A stretch of 12,835 nt of DNA from Actinomycetes bacterium. Lineage in GTDB: Bacteria > Actinomycetota > Thermoleophilia > Solirubrobacterales > Solirubrobacteraceae. The stretch covers positions 1 to 12,835 of the forward strand of contig JAEYAL010000358.1 in NCBI GenBank assembly GCA_023404805.1, written 5' to 3'. Positions 5,924 through 11,389 of this stretch are shown in pieces (positions within the stretch are counted from its first letter, which is position 1; each line of letters begins with the position of its first letter). The position numbers and the translations under genes are program-made. Under the pieces are notes generated by a model. The model saw only the letters and a list, made by a program, of their open reading frames with translations, ran no database searches and was not told where the DNA came from.

Positions 5924-6141
5924 TCTCGGCGACCCACACCCTCAACGCCGCGGCCGCTCCGGCAGTCCCGGTCGCAGACCTCCGCGAGCTCGGGCCCTAT
6001 GCCCTGCTCATCGGCCTCGCCTCGCTGCTGCTCGTCGTCTTTGTCGGCGCCGAGCAGGGAGCCATCCAGCTCCTCGCGGGTTCTGAGGTCCACGAGTTCG
6101 TCCACGACGGCCGGCACCTGCTCGGCTTCCCCTGCCACTGA
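5920..6141 (+). CDS. cbtB: Cobalt transporter subunit CbtB
   Basis: This 73-residue protein has one membrane helix (about 26-44, rich in Leu, Ala and Val) and the characteristic C-terminal metal-ligand sequence HEFVHDGRHLLGFPCH (58-73). That gives His58, His62, His66, Cys72 and His73 as likely cobalt ligands. CbtB is the small subunit of the CbtAB transporter, predicted to import cobalt and mostly found with B12 genes under cobalamin riboswitches. Here no such riboswitch is visible, and the gene sits behind nitrile hydratase. A good Shine-Dalgarno supports this start; the frame stays open upstream, but that stretch overlaps the accessory gene. Confidence 0.9.
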   Translation: MISATHTLNAAAAPAVPVADLRELGPYALLIGLASLLLVVFVGAEQGAIQLLAGSEVHEFVHDGRHLLGFPCH

Positions 6142-6151
6142 GGACCCGACG

Positions 6152-6922
6152 ATGATCCGCACACTCGTGATCCGCGGGATGCTCGCGGGCATCGCCGCGG
6201 GATTGGCCGCCTTCCTCTTCGCGGCGGCCTTCGGCGAGCCGCCGGTCGACGCCGCGATCGCCGTCGAGGCAGCCGGTGAGGCTGCCACCCACGCCGCGCA
6301 CGGCCACGAGCATGAGGTCGTGAGCCGCGGCGTCCAGAGCACCGCCGGCCTGCTCACCGCGACGACGGCGATCGGCCTGGCGCTCGGCTGCCTCGTGGCG
6401 CTGGTGTTCGCCGGCGTCTACGGCCGCGTCTCGAGCGCGGGGGCGCGGGCGACCGCGCTGGCCATCGCGGCGGGCGGCTTCGTCGTCTTCGTCCTCGTGC
6501 CGCTCACGAAGTACCCGCCCAACCCGCCAGCGGTCGGCGACCCGGACACGATCGGCGCCCGGACCTGGCTGTATTTCGGCCTGATCCTCACCACCGTCAT
6601 CGCGCTTGCCGCCGCAGTGCAGCTGGCCAAGCGGCGCGCCGCGAGCTGGGGAACCTGGAACGCCGCGCTGGCGGGCACGGCGCTCTTTCTCGCGCTGACC
6701 GCGGTCGCGCAAGTGCTGCTGCCCGCGGTCGACGAGGTCTCCGCGGAGTTCCCCGCCGCCGTGCTGTGGGAGTTCCGCCTCGCGAGCGCTGGCACGCAGC
6801 TCGTGCTCTGGACCACGCTCGGGCTCGCGTTCGGATGGGCTGCCGAACGTGCGCTGGCTCCCCAGGCCGCGCCCGGCCGGCGCTCGCGAGGCCGGGACGC
6901 GTGGACGCAGAGCACGGTGTGA
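6152..6922 (+). CDS. cbtA: Cobalt transporter subunit CbtA
   Basis: This 256-residue membrane protein matches the CbtA family. It has an N-terminal helix (about 7-27), then a periplasm-type loop with the His cluster HAAHGHEHE (47-55), and helices at about 63-89, 98-117, 138-159, 168-190 and 208-232. The family signature LTKYPPNPPAVGDP (118-131) precedes an RTWLYFGLI stretch. The C-terminal half has LWEFRLASAGTQLVLW (205-220), also typical. With CbtB it probably forms the cobalt permease. GAGGA overlapping the cbtB stop lies 7 bases before the ATG, and the gap to cbtB is 10 bases, so the two are co-translated. The His cluster may collect metal before transport. The C-terminus is an Arg-rich cytoplasmic tail. 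No gene follows on this strand for about 140 bases. Confidence 0.9.
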   Translation: MIRTLVIRGMLAGIAAGLAAFLFAAAFGEPPVDAAIAVEAAGEAATHAAHGHEHEVVSRGVQSTAGLLTATTAIGLALGCLVALVFAGVYGRVSSAGARATALAIAAGGFVVFVLVPLTKYPPNPPAVGDPDTIGARTWLYFGLILTTVIALAAAVQLAKRRAASWGTWNAALAGTALFLALTAVAQVLLPAVDEVSAEFPAAVLWEFRLASAGTQLVLWTTLGLAFGWAAERALAPQAAPGRRSRGRDAWTQSTV

Positions 6923-6939
6923 GCGCTGGACCGCAGCGC
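6923..6939 (+). terminator. Candidate hairpin at the end of the nitrile hydratase-cobalt operon
   Basis: GCGCTG (6923-6928) and CAGCGC (6934-6939) form a 6-base-pair stem with a 5-base loop, starting directly after the cbtA stop codon. There is no T-tract. The 140-base gap to the next start supports an operon end here, but termination strength cannot be judged. Confidence 0.35.
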
Positions 6940-7062
6940 GCGGGTCGGACGATACGGTGGTGACGGACGAGTACGGCCACAAGCACGGACTCATCCGCTC
7001 ACGGCTGTTCGATCGATCCCGCCCCGGTCCGCCCTCCACTTCGTTTGTGATGGGGTACCTGT

Positions 7063-8655
7063 GTGGATGACATGCAGCAGAGGTGGTCCGACGAGGCAGC
7101 CGCGAGGTGCCGGGTGCTCGCCGCCGAGGGCTTCGGCGCCCGGGCGGCCGAAGCGCACGCCTCAGCGGTGACCTGGCGCTGGAGCGACACCGAGAGCGGC
7201 GCGCACCGGCCCGAGCCGTTCGCGGCCCAGCGCCACGGGGGTGAGGGAGGCTGGCGCGCCGCACCACCGCAGTACGGGCCTGCGGAGCGCGTGGGCTTCG
7301 ACGCCGCCGGCCGTCCAACGGTCGTCGTCTCATGGTTCGAGGGCCGGGAAGGCGAGGTCGTCGAAGTTTGGGAGCACGCCGCTGACCGGTCGACCGGCCT
7401 GCGGCGGCTGGACGACACCGAAGGCGCTGAGCCACGAGCCTGGGTCACGCTGCTCGACGACTTCGACCGCCCGACCGTGGTGGTCAGCGCCCATGAGGGG
7501 TCGGCCTGGGTCGACGACGAGCCGCTCGTGGAAGTCGCCATCGAGCAATGGACCTGGGAGGACGGCCGCGTGGCACGCGGCGAGGTGCGCCCGTCGGCCG
7601 CGGTCGGCGAGTGGGCAGGGGCCACGGGCGGAATGGTGTTCGCCGCGTTTGATGACGACGAGGGGCACGACGGGGCGCCCGCGGTCGTCGAACCCACCTA
7701 CGGCGAACACGGCGAGCTCATCCAGTTGTTTGCAGATGGCCGCCCGCTGCTTGGCGAGGCTGCCGACGAGTGGTTCGACGACCTCTTTGGGCAGGCGCCC
7801 GACGCCGCGGAGGAGGACGGCTCGAGCGTCAGCGGCGACGCGATACCGGCAGACGCTTCGACCAGCCGCGACGTGTTGACGACGGCGCTCCTCGCGCACG
7901 GAGTGGCTGAGGCGAAAGCCATCGTGTGCGAGCACGCCGCCGCGGTGCTGCGGTTGGAAGTCCGCGACGGGTCCGATGGCGCGCCGCTTCCACGCTCGCG
8001 CCTGTACGGCCGAGGCGCCCTGCTGCCGCCCGGGACGCCGTGGCCGCACGCAGACAACGGCCGCGCACTCGGGTTCTTGGCAGCGATCGACCTGAGCGAG
8101 CTGCCGCGCGATATCGTCGGGACCCCGAGTCCCTTGCCAGCTGCGGGGTGGCTGCTCTTCTTCGCCGATCTCGACACCGCCGAGGACGGCGGCCGCAACT
8201 GGGAACAGGGCACGTTCCTGGGCGAGGGCTACCCGAACGCCGAGGGCGAACCATCACGCGTGTTCTGGGTGCCGGCCGGTGTGGAGCCCGTCGAGGCCGA
8301 GCCCCCGCCGCTGCGGGTGAGGTCGGACGCCTTGGCAGAGCGCCGCTGTGCAGCCGTCCCGCAACTCCAGCTGCCAACCGGCTGGGACGCCCGGGCTCTG
8401 TTCACCCTGCCGCGTGCGCAGCAAGCTGCCTATGACGAGGTGGCGTACGCGCTGTCGCCCTGGCCCTCCGACTTCGTGCTCGGCGACGCGAGCGGCGCGG
8501 AGACCCTCAACCCCGACGAGCCGGACAGCGCCGTGTTGATCCACCTCGGCAGCGCCGAGTTCCAAGACGGTGGCGGAGTGCAGTTCCGCTTGCCCGCCGC
8601 CGCGCTGGCGGCCGGCGACTGGAGCCGCGTCCGGGGCTACGGCGAATCGTGTTAG
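7063..8655 (+). CDS. DUF1963 (YwqG-like) domain protein with unrecognised N-terminal half
   Basis: This 530-residue protein is soluble and strongly acidic, with no signal peptide or membrane segment. Residues about 285-530 resemble DUF1963/YwqG: LPRSRLYGRGALLPPGTPWP (309-328), LGFLAAIDLSELP (336-348), GWLLFFADLD (362-371) and the end pattern SAEFQDGGGVQFRL (497-510). The function of DUF1963 is unknown. I do not recognise the first 270 residues. They contain the identical heptapeptide RPTVVVS at 84-90 and 136-142, each preceded by an Asp-containing turn and followed by acidic beta-like segments, with a looser third copy around 211-226. This suggests a repeated beta unit slightly like YD/RHS repeats. 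A GTG at 7063 with GGGG 7 bases upstream is the chosen start; ATG 7072 is an alternative. It probably stands alone. Its stop overlaps the convergent flavin reductase stop. Confidence 0.8.
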   Translation: MDDMQQRWSDEAAARCRVLAAEGFGARAAEAHASAVTWRWSDTESGAHRPEPFAAQRHGGEGGWRAAPPQYGPAERVGFDAAGRPTVVVSWFEGREGEVVEVWEHAADRSTGLRRLDDTEGAEPRAWVTLLDDFDRPTVVVSAHEGSAWVDDEPLVEVAIEQWTWEDGRVARGEVRPSAAVGEWAGATGGMVFAAFDDDEGHDGAPAVVEPTYGEHGELIQLFADGRPLLGEAADEWFDDLFGQAPDAAEEDGSSVSGDAIPADASTSRDVLTTALLAHGVAEAKAIVCEHAAAVLRLEVRDGSDGAPLPRSRLYGRGALLPPGTPWPHADNGRALGFLAAIDLSELPRDIVGTPSPLPAAGWLLFFADLDTAEDGGRNWEQGTFLGEGYPNAEGEPSRVFWVPAGVEPVEAEPPPLRVRSDALAERRCAAVPQLQLPTGWDARALFTLPRAQQAAYDEVAYALSPWPSDFVLGDASGAETLNPDEPDSAVLIHLGSAEFQDGGGVQFRLPAAALAAGDWSRVRGYGESC

Positions 8656-9266
8656 AGCGCGTGCTGCGCTCTTCGGCGCGGACGCGGCAGGTCCAGGCGC
8701 CGCAGCGCCCCGAGACCGACCCATTCATTGCGGCCGAGGCGGCCGACAGGGCCGACCCGTTCAGCAAGCGGCAGGTCGTCCTCGCCGAGGACGGCCTCCG
8801 ACACGGCGACGTGGACGACGTCGCCGAGCACCACGAGGCCGTTGCCGACCTCGCTGATCGAGCGCAGCTGGCACTCGAACGCGACCGGCGACCCCGCGAC
8901 CCGCGGCGGCGAGACCGCCGCGCTCGGCTCGCGAGCGAGGCCCGCCAGCGCGAACTCGTCGACGTCCGGAGCCGTGTACTCGGCCGTCGCGTTGACCTGC
9001 GTCATCAGGTCGAGCGTCGCGACGCAGATCACGAATTCGCCGGTCTCGCGGATGTTCCGCACCGTGTCCTTGAGGCCGATCGACACGAACTGCAGCACGG
9101 GCGGGTTCGACGACACCGCCGTGAAGAACGAGTACGGCGCGAGGTTGTCGATCCCATCGCCGCTGCGGGTCGACACCCAGGCGATCGGCCGCGGGAGAAC
9201 CGAGGCCGTCAGGAGCTTGTGAGACTCGCGAGCCGAGAGTTCGTGGGTCGGAAGTTCACGCCGCAT
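8652..9266 (-). CDS. Flavin reductase-like FMN-binding protein
   Basis: This 204-residue protein has the split-barrel flavin reductase/flavoprotein fold. Signature parts are LLTASVLPRPIAWVST (18-33), NLAPYSFFTAVSSNPP (41-56), LKDTVRNIRETGEFVICVAT (65-84) and the YTAPDVDEFALAGL stretch (97-110). Such proteins bind FMN and either reduce free flavin with NAD(P)H for a partner monooxygenase or act as oxidoreductases; which applies here cannot be decided. The C-terminus (about 188-204) is Arg-rich and may be a non-conserved tail. The ATG at 9266 has no Shine-Dalgarno, but a -10-like TACGGT ends 7 bases upstream, consistent with a leaderless transcript. The stop overlaps the neighbouring convergent gene by three bases. 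The response regulator gene lies upstream on the same strand, 127 bases away, so the two need not be one operon. Confidence 0.87.
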   Translation of the reverse strand: MRRELPTHELSARESHKLLTASVLPRPIAWVSTRSGDGIDNLAPYSFFTAVSSNPPVLQFVSIGLKDTVRNIRETGEFVICVATLDLMTQVNATAEYTAPDVDEFALAGLAREPSAAVSPPRVAGSPVAFECQLRSISEVGNGLVVLGDVVHVAVSEAVLGEDDLPLAERVGPVGRLGRNEWVGLGALRRLDLPRPRRRAQHAL

Positions 9267-9273
9267 GAGCCCG

Positions 9274-9303
9274 ACCGTACGGAGCGAAGTCTGCAGCAGC
9301 GAA
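9274..9303 (-). promoter_or_regulatory. Weak candidate promoter for the flavin reductase-like gene
   Basis: On the minus strand TTCGCT (9303-9298) is followed after 18 bases by TACGGT (9279-9274), 7 bases before the ATG. The -10 fits TAnnnT; the -35 is weak. Its placement would start transcription at or next to the start codon. Confidence 0.25.
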
Positions 9304-9322
9304 CGATCTGGGTCCGACGCTG

Positions 9323-9335
9323 ATACCTCAGGTAT
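9323..9335. promoter_or_regulatory. Perfect 13-base palindrome ATACCT-C-AGGTAT
   Basis: The arms ATACCT (9323-9328) and AGGTAT (9330-9335) flank one central C. It is an AT-rich island in very GC-rich DNA, 57 bases upstream of the flavin reductase-like start and downstream of the response regulator stop. Size and shape suit a dimeric repressor or activator site; the binding protein is unknown. It is too short to be a convincing terminator. Confidence 0.4.
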
Positions 9336-9393
9336 GCGGTGCGGTCCTCCGCGTGACAGGCCGCGTCAGCCGTCGGCGGTTCCGAAGTGCCCG

Positions 9394-10080
9394 TCACGGC
9401 GCCGGCGGCTTGCCGGGCGAGACCGCACCGGTTTCGTAGGCCAGGATCACGGCGTGGATCCGGTCGCGCGCGCCGAGCTTCGTCAGCACGTTGCGCACGT
9501 GGCTCTTGACCGTCGTCTCCTCGACCGTCAGCGCGGCGGCGATCTCGCGGTTGGAGCGGCCTTGCGCGATGAGCAGGAACACCTCCAGCTCCCGCGGCGT
9601 GAGGTCGTCCAGCCGCGGATCCGGCGAGGAGCTCACGATCGGCTGCGCGACGACCTTCTCGATCACGCGGCGCGTCACGGCGGGGGAGAGCAGCGCGTCG
9701 CCGAGGGCGACGACGTGGATCGCGCGCAAAAGGTCCTCGGGCGTGCTGCGTTTGAGCAGGAAACCGCTGGCGCCGGCGCGCAGTGCCCCGACCACGTAGT
9801 CGTCCTCTTCGAAGGTGGTGAGGATCAGGACGCGCGTTTCGGGCAGCCGCGCGATCAACTCGCGCGTCGCCGAGATGCCGTCCAGCTGCGGCATCCGGAC
9901 GTCCATGAGCACGACATCCGGGCGGTCGCGCGGCGCGCGGCGCAGCGCGATGTCGCCGTCCTCGGCCTCGGCGACGACCTCGAGCGTGGGGTCGCTGGAG
10001 AGGATGAGGCGCAGTCCGCGGCGGACGAGGTCGTCGTCGTCGACCAGCATCACGCGGATCGCTGGAGTGGCTCCGGTCAC
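9394..10080 (-). CDS. NarL/LuxR-family two-component response regulator
   Basis: This 228-residue DNA-binding response regulator has a receiver domain (about 8-125) with the acidic pocket DDDD (14-17), phosphoacceptor Asp60 in VVLMDVRMP, Thr88 in ILTTF and Lys110 in FLLKR. The LuxR-type helix-turn-helix (about 157-220) carries LTPRELEVFLLIAQGRSNREI followed by VEETTVKSHVRNVLTKLGARDR. Phosphorylation by the adjacent kinase should promote dimer binding to inverted-repeat sites. The start is GTG at 10080, overlapping the kinase stop as GTGA, so the two are translationally coupled, with the kinase first. The palindromic block near 11303-11331 is the best visible candidate target. Confidence 0.94.
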   Translation of the reverse strand: MTGATPAIRVMLVDDDDLVRRGLRLILSSDPTLEVVAEAEDGDIALRRAPRDRPDVVLMDVRMPQLDGISATRELIARLPETRVLILTTFEEDDYVVGALRAGASGFLLKRSTPEDLLRAIHVVALGDALLSPAVTRRVIEKVVAQPIVSSSPDPRLDDLTPRELEVFLLIAQGRSNREIAAALTVEETTVKSHVRNVLTKLGARDRIHAVILAYETGAVSPGKPPAP

Positions 10081-11255
10081 GGCGTCGGCGTCCTCTGGCT
10101 CAGCGGCAGGGCCGCGTGGACTTCGAAGCAGCCGCCGACTCGCCCCGCGTCCAGCGTGCCGCCCAGCAGCGCGGCGCGCTCGCGCATCCCGGTGAGGCCG
10201 TGTCCGCCGGCGGTGCGGGGAGCTGGGCCGCCAGCGACGGGGTTGGTCGCGGTCAGCGCCAACACGCCGTCGCGGTCCTCCAGCGTCACCTCGGCGGAGC
10301 CGGTTCCGTGGCGCGCGGCGTTGGTCATCGCCTCCTGCGCGATGCGGTAGGCGGCGCGGTCGATCGCCAGCGGCAGCCGCAGCTCAGGACTCGTGCGATC
10401 GCGAAGCGAGAAGTCCAGGCCGGCGGCCCGGTGCCGCTCGACGAGCGCCGCGATGCCGTCGAGGCCGGGCAACGGCTCGAGATCGGCCGGCGCGCCATCG
10501 CGGAGTCCGCCGAGGATCGCGTCGAAGTCCTGGGCGCTCTCACGCGCGATCGCCTCGATGGCCTCGATCGCTTCGCGGCTGCGCTCGGGCTGGCTATCGA
10601 GAACCAGCCGCGCCGCACCGGCTTGAATGAGGATCGAGTTGATGGCGTGCCCGGCCGAGTCATGCAGCTCACGGGCGATCCGGGTGCGCTCCTCAGCCAC
10701 CGCGAGGCGCTGCTCACGCTCGATGCGCTGCACCTCCTCCGCGACACGCCGCCGCTCCTGCACCGCGCGCTGCCGGGCCAGGCGCCGGCGGTCGCCGACG
10801 ATCCAGCCGCCCAGCCACAGCAGCGCGGTGACCGCGAAGTCCCCCGGCTCGGGTTCGAACCGAGCCCAGGCGACCGCGACGAAGACCGCGAAGGCGGCGA
10901 CACAGGCGACCTGGATCGAGACGGCGCCCTGTCTCCGGTCGCGCTCAGCGAGGGCCGCGAGGATGATCGCCGGCGCCGGAGCAGTCAGGACGGCGTAGTC
11001 GACGGCGACGAGCGCCACCGACGCCCCCAGGGCCGCCACGAGCGCCGCGCGTGGCGCCCGGTGGCGCGCCAGCACCGGAAGCGCCGCCAGCACGCAGAGG
11101 GCTGCGCCGAGCAGGTCGGCTCCTCCCGCGTGGCCGGCCTTCGCGCCGAACGCCTGCGTGGCCATCTGCACGATCGAGAACGCGAGGACCGCGGCCGTGA
11201 GCGCAGCGTCGACCGCGAGTTGGCGCGCGCTCGGCGCTGACTTGGCCATCGACAC
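10077..11255 (-). CDS. NarL-type sensor histidine kinase (HisKA_3 / HATPase_c)
   Basis: This membrane-bound sensor kinase has 392 residues from GTG 11255, or 390 from ATG 11249. The N-terminal part (about 12-155) holds roughly five membrane helices with very short loops and no clear extracellular sensor domain, so it probably senses something in or at the membrane. A coiled-coil linker (about 157-188) leads to the HisKA_3 box ERTRIARELHDSAGHAINSI with phosphoacceptor His198. The ATPase domain shows the N-box QEAMTNAARHG with Asn312 and the G-box GGHGLTGMRERAALLGG (350-366). It phosphorylates the response regulator encoded next, with which it overlaps by GTGA. A -10-like TAGGCT ends 7 bases before the GTG start, consistent with leaderless expression. 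The gene diverges from an MMPL transporter, a common context for this class. Confidence 0.93.
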   Translation of the reverse strand: MSMAKSAPSARQLAVDAALTAAVLAFSIVQMATQAFGAKAGHAGGADLLGAALCVLAALPVLARHRAPRAALVAALGASVALVAVDYAVLTAPAPAIILAALAERDRRQGAVSIQVACVAAFAVFVAVAWARFEPEPGDFAVTALLWLGGWIVGDRRRLARQRAVQERRRVAEEVQRIEREQRLAVAEERTRIARELHDSAGHAINSILIQAGAARLVLDSQPERSREAIEAIEAIARESAQDFDAILGGLRDGAPADLEPLPGLDGIAALVERHRAAGLDFSLRDRTSPELRLPLAIDRAAYRIAQEAMTNAARHGTGSAEVTLEDRDGVLALTATNPVAGGPAPRTAGGHGLTGMRERAALLGGTLDAGRVGGCFEVHAALPLSQRTPTP

Positions 11256-11262
11256 CAGGCGG

Positions 11263-11291
11263 AGCCTAATCGGACCGGAGCGCCTCCGAAA
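11263..11291 (-). promoter_or_regulatory. Candidate promoter of the kinase-regulator operon
   Basis: On the minus strand TTTCGG (11291-11286), a 17-base spacer and TAGGCT (11268-11263) are followed by 7 bases and the GTG start. The -10 matches TAnnnT. The -35-like hexamer is identical to one at the divergent MMPL promoter with the same spacing, which makes both more believable. Confidence 0.45.
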
Positions 11292-11302
11292 CCTCCCGCG
11301 GC

Positions 11303-11331
11303 AGGAGGCGCCTCCTCCCGTGGGAGGAGGC
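11303..11331. promoter_or_regulatory. Overlapping palindromes between divergent promoters, candidate operator
   Basis: Two perfect palindromic elements share an arm. AGGAGGC meets GCCTCCT head to head (11303-11316). GCCTCCTCCC (11310-11319) is followed by GT and its complement GGGAGGAGGC (11322-11331). A further GCCTCC lies at 11282-11287. The block's centre is within about two bases of the midpoint between the two outward-facing TTTCGG elements. This is the position expected for one protein controlling both promoters, such as the neighbouring NarL-type regulator. A hairpin role in RNA is unlikely, as it lies upstream of both predicted transcript starts. Confidence 0.5.
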
Positions 11332-11352
11332 CAAGGACCCGCCGAGCGGACG

Positions 11353-11381
11353 TTTCGGGCGGCCCACGCCAGACCTAGCTT
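11353..11381 (+). promoter_or_regulatory. Candidate promoter of the MMPL transporter gene
   Basis: TTTCGG (11353-11358), a 17-base spacer and TAGCTT (11376-11381) lie 8 bases before the ATG at 11390. No Shine-Dalgarno precedes that ATG, so the transcript is probably leaderless. The arrangement mirrors the kinase promoter. Confidence 0.45.
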
Positions 11382-11389
11382 TCCCCGTC

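Noticed and set aside
6008..7435. A 475-codon minus-strand frame across cbtA and beyond
   Set aside because: Very Arg-rich, no motif, and it crosses gene boundaries of well-supported plus-strand genes.
9209..9397. Small 62-codon minus-strand frame between the response regulator and the flavin reductase-like gene
   Set aside because: It overlaps both neighbours, has no ribosome binding site or domain, and covers the palindrome and promoter-like elements.
9265..11240. Two long plus-strand frames across the response regulator and the kinase
   Set aside because: Antisense shadows; the minus-strand proteins have complete receiver, LuxR, HisKA_3 and ATPase motifs.
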